A program made the position numbers and the translations under genes. DNA of 64,000 nucleotides. It comes from Rhynchopus sp. YZ270_cl-10. Taxonomy: Eukaryota > Euglenozoa > Diplonemea > Diplonemida > Diplonemidae. The notes beneath the pieces are model-generated. The model had not been told where the DNA came from and made no database searches. It saw only the letters and a list, made by a program, of their open reading frames with translations. Of the stretch, positions 26,587 through 37,562 are shown one piece after another; position 1 is the first letter of the stretch; each line of letters begins with the position of its first letter. The stretch lies in contig OZ037932.1 in the NCBI GenBank assembly GCA_964035575.1, positions 682,001-746,000 of the forward strand, in the 5' to 3' direction.

Positions 26587-27220
26587 GAAAGCAGAAAGGG
26601 AAAAAAAAAAGAGAAATACTGTGCTGAAGAACACAAATACGCACTTTTTTTTGCTTCCACTATCATTTAAAGTGTACCTGCTTTCCAGACAGTCTGCACT
26701 TTGTTCATTTACCTTAAGGAACAAAAAAGGAGCGAAAAAAAAAGTACTGCATGGAGAAACTGGGTAAACATTCCCCCGCTCTTTCTCTCTCTCTTGTGTC
26801 TTTTCACTTTTTTTAACTACAAATCGCTTGAACCTCACGAAAGTGTGCATTAACAGATTCTTTATGGTTCCCCTTGGTACAATGCTGTGGCTATTGGCTG
26901 CCCACACATCACACCGGCATGCTTCCGAACATACTAAAAGGCAACCACACATTTTGAATTAACAATAGTTGTTCCCCCTTCAGTTTTTTTTTCTGCTATT
27001 GACAAAATAATCAAGTTTGTTTGCCAAAGGTTGAAGGGAAAAATTCCTCAAGTATACACACCACCCTGTTCGTTCGTGACTAAGCTGGATGGTAATCACA
27101 AAAAAAGCTGAGAAAATAAATCTGTTTGAGAAAGTAGTGGAATGGGGAAGGGGGAAGGGGGGCGGGGGGAGGAGAACGCGCTTAGCTCCTAGCAACGAAA
27201 GAAAAAGAAAAACGTTTATA

Positions 27221-27331
27221 GAGATGAACCTAAGCCTATCGTTGCCTATAGTCTGATTAGATTACTTAATGTTTTGAACATTGGTTATTCATCAATCTTT
27301 TTTTTTTTGTCTCCCTGCCTTTAGTCACCTT
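27221..27331 (-). repeat. Hairpin element A split by an insertion of about 65 bp
   Basis: 27221-27250 carries the right half (plus strand GATGAACCTAAGCCTATCGT) and 27319-27331 the left outer part (CTTTAGTCACCTT). Between them lies T-rich unrelated sequence. The two halves would make one element if brought together, so an insertion is likely. Confidence 0.5.
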
Positions 27332-27558
27332 GAATAGTTGAACAAAAAGGATTTTAAAAAAGAACATTTTTCTTTTTTTTTTGAACTGCGAAACAAAGTT
27401 TGCGTCTTGGCACTCATACAATCAAAGCTTTTCAAAACAGGCACACCATGCATTTGATCGAACACCTTTTTTCAAAACAAAAATGACAAAAAATGTTTAG
27501 GGAAGGCAAACTAAACTGGCTGGGACGAGATAAAAAAATAAAATAAAATAAACGTTTG

Positions 27559-27593
27559 CATGAACCCAAGCCTCGGAAGCTTAGAAGTACCTA
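27559..27593 (-). repeat. Hairpin element A, diverged copy
   Basis: Minus strand TAGGTACTTCTAAGC, TTCCGAG, GCTTGGGTTCATGC. The CTAAGC arm pairs with GCTTGG apart from the second position, and the loop core is partly lost. Confidence 0.4.
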
Positions 27594-27833
27594 ATAAAGA
27601 GACGTTCTGAAAGCGCAACCCCACCGTTCATCGGACGCAAGGCACCATTTTATAACCTTTAAAAAACACACGAATATACCCCTGCTACCCAAAAGAGATT
27701 AGTGTACAGCAGAAATATGGAAATTTATTGACCCAAAAAAAAAAAAAACAAGTAATTGCTATCGGAAAAAAAACGGGGTGTGCTGTGGTTATGGGGGGAC
27801 CCACACTACTGAACACCGCCCTGTAGAAATAAT

Positions 27834-28106
27834 CTACACCCTGCTCTTCTGCAGGTATGCGAAAACGCTGCCACAACCACTGGGACGCCTGCACTTGAAA
27901 CGTTCAAGAACGGGGGCTGTCACCCTCAGACCCCTCTTCGTCCAGCACCATTTGCTCGATCCATGGTCGGCGTGTTCCACGTCGTCGTCGTCCACAGCCT
28001 CCCACTCATCGTCGTCGCCGGAGGAGGAGTGCGCAAGGAACACAGACGACTAACTGTCGTCGATCACATCATGCGCATCATCACCACCCGGCAAAGCGCC
28101 AGGCTG
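27834..28106 (-). pseudogene. Coding-like fragment with acidic stretches
   Basis: Minus strand frame with GC-rich, coding-like composition. 28106-28050 reads QPGALPGGDDAHDVIDDS then stop, preceded by the acceptor-like CCAACATAG; the frame then continues open as SSVFLAHSSSGDDDEWEA and on to 27834. It could be the last exon of an unseen gene followed by 3' UTR, or a decayed gene piece. No upstream exon could be found, and no family is recognised. Confidence 0.3.
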
Positions 28107-28547
28107 CTATGTTGGTTTCGAAAATCGCGCGGAGTTTCCCACAGCACACCTCGTTCTTTTTCTTAGCAATTCCTTGTTTTGTTGTTGTTTTCCACACACC
28201 TTCCTTCAACCCTCGTAGGATCAGTTGTTATTTTTTTCGCGAAAACTTGAAATTACACATTTCAAGAGAACAAATTAAAAAGGGTCCTTATTTGCATTTT
28301 TGGGCTCCGCCCGTGCAGTGGTGGGGTCAATCTCGAAAATTGGACAATTTTTTGACCACTTAAATTTTGAGAAATATGAGCCCGGTTCCTTATACGTGGG
28401 GCCCATTTTCGGCTAAAATTTTCCTCAAAATCTGGTTTTGTAAAATTGACCCTTTACTCCCCCCCCACATCGATTTCAATACTATACCTTACTTCACCTA
28501 CGGTTGCCCTTACAGGGGGGGTGAAGGAAGGTAAGTTGAAAACAAAC
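28107..28547. repeat. Repeat-derived intergenic DNA
   Basis: 28311-28380 is an inverted relative of segments at 29360-29425 (inside the hAT-like element) and 33715-33780 (inside the TA-flanked element); shared pieces include AAAATTTAAGT, AATTGTCCA and GACCCCACCAC. No gene. Confidence 0.4.
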
Positions 28548-29562
28548 TAACCACCCAGGGCTGTTCCTAAATGAGAATGAGAATAAGGGATTCTGATTTT
28601 TGAGTTTTTTTTTCCTTTTTTTTTTTCCTTTTTTCCTTCGTTGGGTTTTAGCCTGCTTCTACTAGGTTAGGAGCCAAAAATTTGTACACCACTGGTCGGG
28701 GTGGTATGCAAACAAGCCAAAGATCAGGTTTTCGGGTGGGGGGGGGGGGGGAAAAAAATCCCCCCCCAAAAAAAAAAATCCGCCTGCGGCGCAGGCTTTT
28801 CCCCATATATGCCTCCCAAAATGCGGATTTTAGATTTTGGAAATGCCGCACCGAAGGAATTTTCGTGGTTGGGGTCCCATGCTCCAAATGTGCGAAATAA
28901 GCAAAAAAAAGTATTCTGTGCACTGTAGTTGTAGCTATTCTGTGTGTGACAGTAAAAGTATGCAATTTTGAGCAACATTTTTTGAAATGTTGCGTACCGT
29001 GGCTTCGCCAGGAACCTTTGGGTACCATGACCGCCGTTTCTTTTGTAAATGTACTGAGGTTACTGATAATTCGTGCACCACGCGTGCTTGGTGCAATTCT
29101 TTCGCAGACCGGACTAAACCAGAGAACCTCATAGTTCATAGTGAGGGTACTTTAGAGTGTTTTGGCACACACATGTGACCCCACCGTGGAGAGCAATCGG
29201 CTCGCGCAATCAAAAGAAAGCAGAGAAAAAGGAAAAGAAAAAAAGACAAAAGTTGGGTACCGTGCGCCTGCGGCGTTACCTTCCCAGTCGAAAGCATCAT
29301 AATTTTATCTGAAGTTGGGTTTTCAGACTGAAAATGACCCTTGTTTACGAGTATGGGTTCATATTTTGTGAAAATTTAAGTCACTAAAATTTTGTCCATT
29401 TTTCCGTATATCCCCCACCACAGAACGGGATTGGCTCAAATCTGGCAAAAATGCAGGAAAAACCTGCCTCTGCGGGTTTTTAAAAAAAAGGAAAAAAAAC
29501 GAGAATAAAACCAGCGATTTTTGGGGGAAAAAACGAGAATAAGGAACAGCCCTGTAACCACC
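28548..29562. mobile_element. Non-autonomous hAT-like DNA transposon, 999 bp, with 8-bp target duplication
   Basis: The element proper is 28556-29554. Its ends are inverted copies starting CAGGGCTGTTCCT, and both sides are flanked by the identical 8-bp TAACCACC (28548-28555 and 29555-29562). CAGGG ends plus 8-bp duplications are the hallmark of the hAT superfamily. No transposase frame is present, so it must have been moved by an enzyme encoded elsewhere. The intact target duplication suggests a fairly recent insertion. Internal modules recur at 61321-61429 and 33715-33780. Confidence 0.75.
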
Positions 29563-29720
29563 CCCCCCCCCCCCCATGATGTCTCTGCGTTGGGCATTCA
29601 ACATCAAACTTTAAACAAACTGAAGCACTCAAACTAATCGAAAGAGTAGTTGAAAAACGTACTAAAAAACGTCGGTCGTGCACATGCAAAAGGGTGGACG
29701 TTCGAAAGAAAAGGTATTTC
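29563..29720. other. 3' flank of the calpain-like gene
   Basis: Starts with a run of C directly beside the hAT-like target duplication; nothing else is recognised. The transposon sits about 160 nt beyond the calpain stop codon and could lie in or near its 3' untranslated region. Confidence 0.4.
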
Positions 29721-32700
29721 TTATTCGAGTTTGATTGTGGTAGGGCAGGGCGATACTGTTACTGAATTGTACTGTACAAAGGTGGGGCGGGTGACCGACG
29801 CAGCTTGTGAGAGAAATCCGTGGAAGTCCACCATCTGCAACGAGGCTGCCATGGCTTCTGTTGTGGTCAACGCAACAATCTCTGTACCACTGCCTTGAGG
29901 GCTGACCTGCAGGCCCAACACAACCTCCTTTGTCTTATTCGCTTCCACCTCTTCACTGACGTTGCAGCCTTCACCCATTACGTAGTACACCCCTGGGGAC
30001 AATGTGACCGGCATCGCAGAAATATTCGCACAAGGTGAAAAAATCCCATCCAATTCCCCATCTTCATCTTGAGTAGGATGGCTATAGCTTTTTACTTCCA
30101 TGTGGCCGTCATCCTTTGCTTTCAACACAACGCAACGTAACGCCGCAAGAACCGGGTCGTCCGACCAATTTGACCGTCCGGATTCTTGGTGGACTGATAC
30201 TGTCATTTCGATTTCGGTTGTGACAGTGACTTTTAGAACGAAGTCCATTAGGCCAGAGGCGTGGAGGAGGTGGCCGTTAAAGCGGACGTCGTCGCCTGGT
30301 GGGGTGTGGAGGAGACCGGCTGTGACGAAGCAGGGTGCATCCACGACACATTCGTCAAAGTCCATCCAGCGGAGGCCCTGTTCTGCGTCGTCAGCAGAGA
30401 CGTCGCAGCGAGCAGCAAGCTCTGGGTGTTGTGCCCACCTTGGTGATGAATGGCACCACGTTCCCGTATGCTTCCCCGCCCCCCAAGGCGCTCGAATCAA
30501 AAACAACCGCAAAACCCGTCCCCCCACCTTCTCCTCCTCCGTGCGATGCACGCAGTACGAATACCCTGGGCACAAACTCATTTGTGCCAAAAGTTGTATC
30601 GTGGCACCACTCTGCTCGCGGTCCGAATCAGTGAGGCCCTCTGTCCCAAAGAACAAAAGCCCCCTCCGGGTCTGACTGACAGAACGGATTTCATCCCACA
30701 TAGACGCCTGCAAAGAGCCTTCTTGGTCAAACTTCAGGACAGGGAAGCTGAAGGGTGGGGGAATATAAATTGATATTGTGAAATGGGGAGGGGGGAAATG
30801 GCAAGTAGGTAAGGTTGGTACTAAACTAAAGGTGCCACCTAAGCCTCGCAGTGCTTGGTAGGCTTAGGGTGGAAAGGGCTGTGATTCGCTGTATTTAGAT
30901 GAGGGGGTGGGTGGCCATACCCGGCCAGCTCCGTGAGTGCGTCAGCGGTGTCGCCACGTACGATGGACTTGTAACAGCCCTGCGACTTCGCGTATGCCTT
31001 CTCGAGAAGGGCGACCCAAAGCTCAGAGGGGTTTTTGTTGCGGGCGTAGAGGGGTACCTGCAAGGGTGTGTTGAGGGTGTTTGTTTGTTGTTGTTGTGTC
31101 GACTCGACAGGGTCCGAGTTCTCAGGATCAAGTGGGAAAGAGAAAAAATTCGCTCATGTGCACAATGACGGAGAGAAAGCAGACGCACGTCTGACTATAA
31201 TTTTGCTAAAAATGGGAAAGGTTTTGAAAAAGACAAAAGAAAAAGGGACATCACTGCATACCTTTCCTGCGCACGGCAGGTAGTCATCCACCACACCCTC
31301 ACGCCACACACCACCGGTGCAGAGACGCACGCGGTGAATCCCAAGGCTCCTTTCATGAGCACCGTCTGGACCAGCGTTTCTGAATCTGCAAAAAAGGGTC
31401 ATTTTACCGACAATCTCCATTTTCATTTCATTTCATTTTTGAAAAACAAAATTCCTCAATCCACCCCCCAATTAAGATATTCCATAATCGGCATATTAAT
31501 CACCCTCTCCCTCTTCCCCAAAAAAAACCCCCTTCAAATCACATACACGTTACCCAACAGGTACGGCCGCTCTGCAAGAATCGCAAACGCCGACACCAGC
31601 CACCCATCTCCCAATGCTCCTTCCTCTATGTCCATGGGACTCGCCTCTGTTGGTGTGACTGTACCTATGGCGGAGCTGGCAATGAACCCTTTAGGACGTG
31701 ACCATGGGACGGGCAGCCACCCTGTTGTGTCGCCCTGCGCTGAATAGAGCGACGAAAGGAGGGGTGGAAAGAAAGGGTCGACGAAGGGAACCTCTTGTTC
31801 AGTACAGTGCGCTGCGACGGCCTGGGCACTGCCGGTCCCGGGAGCGTCGTTCATAGGCGCCTCAAAGGTTATAGAAGGAAGCGATGAGGAGAGAAGCGTC
31901 ATGTCATCTGAAATGGCAAGCTTGCTCATATCATGGCGTACACGAAGCGCATTGGCGTTATTGATAGGAGCATAGGTGGGCATGCAGTCTAAAAAGGTAA
32001 GCCCATTCGGAAACTTCCCTCTGACAAACAAAATTGTCTCACACGGCATAATCACCAACGCGAAGTATCCATCACTGTCTAAGGTCACCTCTTTGCCAGG
32101 TCGTGCGTCTGCCCCTGCATCAAATTTCGCTCGAAGAGTGATCTGTTGATCAGTACTTGCATTAAATCCATACACTTCGTGGCTAACCCCGCTTCGCATC
32201 GATTCATAGGTCCCATCAGCCACCACGAGGTAGAGTACGTTCTTTTTGATAACCACCTCACTACCTTTGACCGAAGGAAGGCGTACCCTCTTCTGCGGCC
32301 CCCTCCGTGACCGATGCAGGACACTAGAGTTGTCCAATGTGGACTCGGTATCAGAGAACACCCTTTGCACAGAGGATTGTCTTTCTCTCTTCAGGCCGTT
32401 TTCTCTTAACCTCGCACCTACAGCTTTGAAATGCGCAACTGTCACCACCACTGCCCGCTCTGCAGCCCATTTATCTAAAGCGCTCCGAATTTTTCGCGAA
32501 AACAGCGCCGGAGAGGACGAATCCTTCTCAGACTTCTCTACACCGTATTTAGTGTTTAGGAGGTTTTGCAAATGAATGGAGTGCTCTGCTATCAATGCTG
32601 CTGCCACGTGGACTTCAATTTTTTTCATGATTTCTCCAAACCCGTCTTCTTCTACTGCACTGTCGTGGTACAGCGATAGGTCCTCTAGAGTGGCACCTCC

Positions 32701-32979
32701 TTGCAGGGCGGGTTGGATGCTTTGTATGTATTGTTGACGTGCTTGTGGATATAGGGTTTCCAACTCCTTTGTTGATGAGGCAGTTGCCGCTATGTCTACT
32801 GTTGCGTACTTCGCAACACTGTCCCCTTCGGGCAGAACCAACACCTCTGGGTGGACAGGCTCCTTCGGACTCGAGGCTCCTGACGCATTGCATTCATCCT
32901 TCTTCGCCGGAACGCTTGGTGCTGCCTGCTTAGCACGCTGTTGCTGAGGGGGTCCGGGCTTCGATTCGGTACATCCCAT
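29721..32979 (-). CDS. Catalytically dead calpain-like protein, four exons, kinetoplastid-type layout
   Basis: Exons 32979-31547, 31385-31262, 31057-30921 and 30747-29721 join in frame to 906 residues; introns are 161, 204 and 173 nt, all GT-AG. The start MGC is a myristoylation plus palmitoylation signal, so membrane attachment is likely. Residues about 245-335 match DUF1935, the domain found before the protease core in kinetoplastid calpains (NVLYLVVADGTYESM, FVRGKFPNGLTF). The protease core follows (GALGDGWLVSAFAILAERPY; GIHRVRLCTGGVW; VVDDYLPC; NPSELWVALLEKAYAK; LAGFPV; PGYSYC; LIRAPWG), then a C2-like domain III. All three catalytic residues are replaced: Cys by Gly in GDGW, His by Tyr in PGYSY, Asn by Ala in RAPWG. 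It cannot be a cysteine protease; dead calpains are common in trypanosomatids and serve cytoskeletal or membrane roles. The 5' acceptor is unclear. Confidence 0.9.
30831..30868 (-). repeat. Hairpin element A, diverged copy inside calpain intron 3
   Basis: Minus strand CCTAAGCCTACC, AAGCACTGCGAGGCTTAGG and TGG, then CACC. CCTAAGCC or CCTACC can pair with GGCTTAGG; the core GCAC..GAGGC is recognisable. Lies in the intron 30920-30748, in the gene's own orientation. Confidence 0.4.
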
Positions 32980-33431
32980 AGGAGAGGAGAGGAGAAGGAG
33001 GAGGGATGAAAATCAGGTTAAGGGGGGAGGAGGGAGGGAGGGAGAGGGAAGAGGAAAGGAAGGGGAAGAAAACGCAAAAGTCGATGTGGTGTGGGAGAAA
33101 ATGTGGTGGATTTTGTGTATGGGTTTTTTGTTCTGTGAGGTGGGTGGGGGTGGTACAAATAGAAAAATGGGGGTTACTGTGTCTCGATCGCGGGCTTTGA
33201 CCAGATTGGATGAAAACATATCGATGCGTCTTTGCCTGCTGCTTGCTGTCTTTCGGCACAATGGCGTGTTCAGGGTGCCCCATCAGCAAGGTACTGCTGA
33301 TGAATTTGGATGTACAGAAACTGAACTGTTTGGGGTAATCTATGATCGTCGTGAGACACGCGAGAGCTTTGTGAGAGCGTACTGAGAGGTAGTGGAGAAG
33401 AAAAAAATCTCTCCCCGTTCATAGATGGACC
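32980..33431. other. 5' flank of the calpain-like gene
   Basis: On the minus strand an almost pure pyrimidine tract of about 80 nt runs directly into the ATG. The nearest upstream AG with good context is GAGACACAG near 33178, which would give a leader of about 200 nt. No gene on the other strand is supported. Confidence 0.4.
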
Positions 33432-33952
33432 TACTGGGGGGGGGCTAATAAAGTATACGGGGGTAATAAAGTATACGGTGCGGAAACCCATTTTGAGCGT
33501 GGAAATCTGTGAAATAAAGTATACGGTTTTTGTGTACATTTTTCTTACTAAAAAAATTTTTCAGCAATTTTTGCACAAAAAATCGGATTTTTTTTTTTTT
33601 GATTTCGGTGGTCCGGATTCTGTGCGTGCTGTGATGGGGTCACTTTGTGCTGAGAAACGAGTATTTTTGACCTAAAACGCGTGTATCAGTTTTTACACGA
33701 TTGGTGCTGACGGGGTTCAGATTTGTGAAAATTTAAGTCACCAAAAAATTGTTCATTTTTCCACATTGACCCCACCACTGGCTGGGATTGGCCCAAAAAT
33801 GCCAATGGTGGTGTTTTCGCGAGGTTTCGGCCACTAGAAACCCCAAAATAACAGTGATTTTTTTTTTTTTTTTCCTTTTCGTTTTTTGGCCATTTAAGCA
33901 GTAATTCCCGCCGAATAAAGTATACGTATACTTTAATAGCTCCCCCCCAGTA
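33432..33952. mobile_element. TA-flanked fold-back element, 517 bp, Tc1/mariner-like MITE
   Basis: The element proper is 33434-33950. Ends are inverted copies: CTGGGGGGGGGCTAATAAAG on the left and, on the minus strand, CTGGGGGGGAGCTATTAAAG on the right, each followed by TATACG. Both sides are flanked by TA, the duplication typical of Tc1/mariner-type insertions. AATAAAGTATACG occurs four times within it. There is no coding capacity. A segment (33715-33780) is shared with the hAT-like element at 28.6-29.6 kb. Confidence 0.6.
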
Positions 33953-34349
33953 ATGTGTGGGGATAGGAAAAAATAACACAAAACGCACCCTTTTTTTTTT
34001 GTTGTATTGGAATCGCAATCTGTTTTATTGTCTGGGGGGGAGAGAAGCGGATGGGAATTTTTGGTTTGGTTCAAAAAAAATTCGAAGAATGGAGATTTGT
34101 ATTTTCACCCATTTCTTTGGGTGGGGGGGTTTTTCTAAGGGTAATTGTTAACAGCAAATCCTGAACTGCAAACGGTGGGAGGGGAAACTAAAAAAAAAGA
34201 TTTGAAAGAAGGGGGAGAAAACGTTCTGAAAAAAAAAAAAAAAAATGGGACTCCTTTTTGGCAGAAAGGAAACAAGGCTGGGGGGGAATGGGGAGATACT
34301 CAGTAGACACGTGTGCAGCAAGAAAAAAAAAAAAAAAAGAAAAGTTTGA

Positions 34350-34384
34350 AAGATGATCCTAAGCCTCTGGTGCTTAGTTACCTT
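34350..34384 (-). repeat. Hairpin element A, full copy
   Basis: Minus strand AAGGTAACTAAGC, loop ACCAGAG, GCTTAGGATCATCTT, then TCAAACTTTTC and a long T tract. Inner stem perfect. Confidence 0.7.
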
Positions 34385-35297
34385 GAATAGAAAATGAAGA
34401 GAAAAAAATCTTGAAATAACATAACCGGACTCACTCCAAAAAGAGCATACCCGCGCTATGTTTTCAAGTATGGTGAGAAAAATGAAATAACGCACATACA
34501 ACTCGGTCTATCTGTTAAAAAAGCTCTTTTTTTCTCTTGGGAAACAACTCAAACAACGAATGACAAAAAAAAAAAGAAAGGGAAAAACAAAAACGAAGAA
34601 ACAAAAGGAAAAGTAATTGCGATAAATGCACATTTCCTCTCTCCCCGTATTTTATCCTTTCATAAAATATTTTGAGAAAAAAGAAAGACGTGAAAAAACA
34701 TGACGGGGGCTGGGGGGTGATCCTCTTTCGGCAATATATACAAGCACACAGATCTAATTTCTGTTTTTTTTTTTTGGACACCTTTTTTTTTGACTTCCCG
34801 TTGTAAAAAGCTGTGGTCTGACTCTCCCTGATTTTGATGTGATTTTTCCTTCCCCCAGGAGTATTGATAGCAACAACGTTGATAGAAATAGAAAAAAAAA
34901 AGGGGGGAAAGAAAATGCAGAGACGAGTTGTCTGCAACAGCTATTAATTCGGGGTATCTATTGTGTCCTTTGTGTGTGCATCTTGAGATAGCTAGCTGGG
35001 GAGATAAAAAAAAAAACACTATTTTTTTTTTTTATGCAGTTTTTTTATTGTGATTTCCAAACTACAAAAAAAAATCTCCTTTTTTCCGCAGTAAAACCGG
35101 AAAAAAAAAATTCATTACAAAAACTCTAAATCTGGACAAAATGAATTGCGGTCCAATCTTCATTTTTTTTTTTTTTACTTTTTGTTTTTTTTTTTGTTTT
35201 TTTGTATTTTTTTGTGCGCAGGGAGGGGTAGATTTGGTATTGCCTTATCCTCCTGTTTACACAAAATTGAAAATCTAATTTGTTTTTTTTTTTTTAA

Positions 35298-35366
35298 TTG
35301 TTGGAATAGTGTAGTTTTCCTCTTCTGTGTTTGTCACAATCACTCCAATATAACATCCACTTTCCA
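35298..35366 (-). repeat. Element C, diverged copy
   Basis: Plus strand T-run, AATTGTTGGAATAGTGTAGT, TTGT(G)TTTGTCACAA, then CATCCACTTTC; aligns with the copy at 37501-37562. Confidence 0.4.
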
Positions 35367-36140
35367 CATAAAGTCACTCACGTAAAAGCATCAGCTCGCG
35401 CGCTTTTCTTTTTTTGTCAACAGTACATAACATAAACGTCGCGGTGCATATACTTTTTTTTTCACACAAAACCCCTCCTCCCCCTCCCCCTCACCCCTCG
35501 CCCAAACCTACAAGCGAAACTGGAAGTGCATTTACAGCGGAAAAAAAAAAAGAAGAGCAGGGGAGAGTGGGGTGGGAGTAGATCGTTTTCGGGGGAACAA
35601 GACGAAACAGTAAAATTCTTGAAAAAAAAATTGCTAAAAAAAAAAACACAAATAAGGTGCAGAGGGAGATGGGGCAACTGGGGGAGGGGGAAAAAAAACT
35701 CAAAAAAAATACGTGAAAAAGCAGTGCAAAAAACCCCGAAAGTAAGAAGCACAGACCATTTAAAAGGTATATGGGATAACAGAAGCACAGAACACCTTAC
35801 CGGAGAAAAAAAAAAGACTCAAAAAAAAATTTGGAAGATGAAGCAAACCTCACGGATAGCAACATCTTTAAAAATTGGGGAGTATGCCAACAAAGGCATT
35901 TCGCAAAGGGAACGACCACACTCTGACATCTGGAATGGGTGGGAATGGGGGACAATCCAACAATATTTCGCGCACCTTTTTTGCTGCAACTTTTTGTTAG
36001 TAATCTTCACTCTCTTCAAAAAAAAGCACTTTTTTGTTGCGTCGACAATCGCCTAAAACTTTTAGCGGTCGGGAAAAGATACAACTTTTTTTCATTTCCC
36101 CGTTGTTTTTTTTTAGAGAGAAAGAGGGAGACAGAACTGC

Positions 36141-36177
36141 TGATGATACTAAGCCCCTTCATGCTTGACTCACCTTA
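36141..36177 (-). repeat. Hairpin element A, variant copy
   Basis: Minus strand AAGGTGAGTCAAGC, ATGAAGGG, GCTTAGTATCATCA. Both arms recognisable; inner stem shifted by one base. Confidence 0.5.
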
Positions 36178-36829
36178 AGGGGAAGAGAAATCTTGGTATA
36201 CCGTATAGAAAAGACAGAAAAGAGAAGTTTTTTCATCATATACAATCAATAAATTGATAGTACATGGTGAGGGATCAAAATGTTCCCATCTTTCTTTTAA
36301 AAGAGAAGTTGAAAAAAAGTGCATCAAAGCTCTCACCGGGAGAAAGTTTTTTGAGGAGATAAACTAAAGGTTTTCACTCTGTCATATGTAGCCATACATA
36401 TCTAATATCTAACCTAAAGTCGCCTGCCTATATAAAAAAAATGGATGAGAGACTACTGTACACTGTACCTCTATTTGGTTTTGCCCCTTCCCGGTATAAC
36501 AAAAATTTGGAGGGAAATTGGGGGAAAGCTGTCGTTCTCATCCCCATTCCATAAATTCTACTACTGTACCGAAAAAAAGAAGGGAAAAAAAAACAAAAAA
36601 AAATTCTTGAATTTTCGGATGTGACTCTCTCTCTATACCCTCCACCTCGCTCGTGTCTAAACCAATGTCAGATATTTTGCGAGGGAACATTGTTTTTTTT
36701 TTAATGTGACTTGAAAATACAAAGCCCTCTCGTGACAGTGTACTTGAAAGAGAGAAAAGTGAGGGGGGAAAAAACAAACAAACAAACTGGAAAGGTGGAA
36801 GCAAAACAAAATAAAAAAAAAAGTTTATT

Positions 36830-36866
36830 AAGATGATCCTAAGCCTCTCGCGTGCTTAGTCACCTT
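36830..36866 (-). repeat. Hairpin element A, full copy with a two-base longer loop
   Basis: Minus strand AAGGTGACTAAGC, loop ACGCGAGAG, GCTTAGGATCATCTTAA, then TAAACTTTTTTTTTT. Stem fully conserved while the loop grew by CG. Confidence 0.7.
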
Positions 36867-37500
36867 TGTTAAACAATGAATCTTTCACAAAGAAACATAA
36901 CACCTTTCGGAGAAGAAATTCTCAAAACAAAAAAAGGGGAAAGTTTTGGCAGAGAGCATTTCCTAAGTCCAGTACACCCTATACTCGGTGGGGTTATTTA
37001 TTTTTTTGCTTTGCAACAGGAAATTTTCCCCCTTTTACCCTTTCTTTTTGGGGGAAAAGGGGTTTGCAACAAAATCGCAGTTTGATTTGATGAGAGGCTT
37101 ATTCAGTAGAGGTTTGACTGAAAGTTGTATATGGGGAGAGGAAACCTAAGCTGGTGTAGATCGAAACCCAAATTCCCTTGTACTGTACTCTGTACTCTGT
37201 ACTTTTCCCTGTACTACTAAGGGTAACAGGGAGTTCCTACACACCCCTCGAATTCCCTTGTGCTTTTCCCGTCTGGTTCCGACCACACCATAAGTCTGTC
37301 TCGTTGCTTAGGCACATCTTTAAAAAGAACGGGAGAATAGTTTTGTTTTCCTGACATCCTTTGAAAATTCGAGGGGAAAAAAAAACATTTTTTTTTGTCA
37401 CCACCGGAGGGGCTTGTTACTCGCAGACTCTGTTAAAAACCCTTCTTGGAGCAAAAGCAGCATGCATAAATGTAGTGTTTGTTGTTTTTTTTTGTGATAA

Positions 37501-37562
37501 ATTGTTGGAGTAGTGTAGTTGCCTCGGTTTGTGTTGCCACAGTTATGTGCAACCTCCACTTT
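37501..37562 (-). repeat. Element C, reference copy
   Basis: Plus strand ATTGTTGGAGTAGTGTAGTT, GCCTCGGTTTGTGTTGCC, ACAGTTATGTGCAACCTCC, ACT. T run before and A run after. Inverted copy at 20066-20128. Confidence 0.5.

Larger units (their letters stand above)
25144..27833. other. Gene-poor region, 2.7 kb, rich in hairpin elements
   Basis: A/T-run-rich DNA with no supported gene. It holds hairpin element A copies at 26108, 26233, 26550, 27221 and 27559 plus a short related core at 26199-26222 (CTCTCTCGTGACAG on the plus strand). Confidence 0.5.

Noticed and set aside
28648-29178. Open frames of 60-160 codons near 29 kb
   Set aside because: They fall inside the hAT-like element, and the same sequence recurs inverted near 61.4 kb; no transposase or other domain is visible.
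30839-32979. Two separate genes, a truncated calpain and an unrelated 330-residue protein
   Set aside because: The second contains the missing C-terminal protease motifs and domain III, and GT-AG splicing joins all four pieces in frame.
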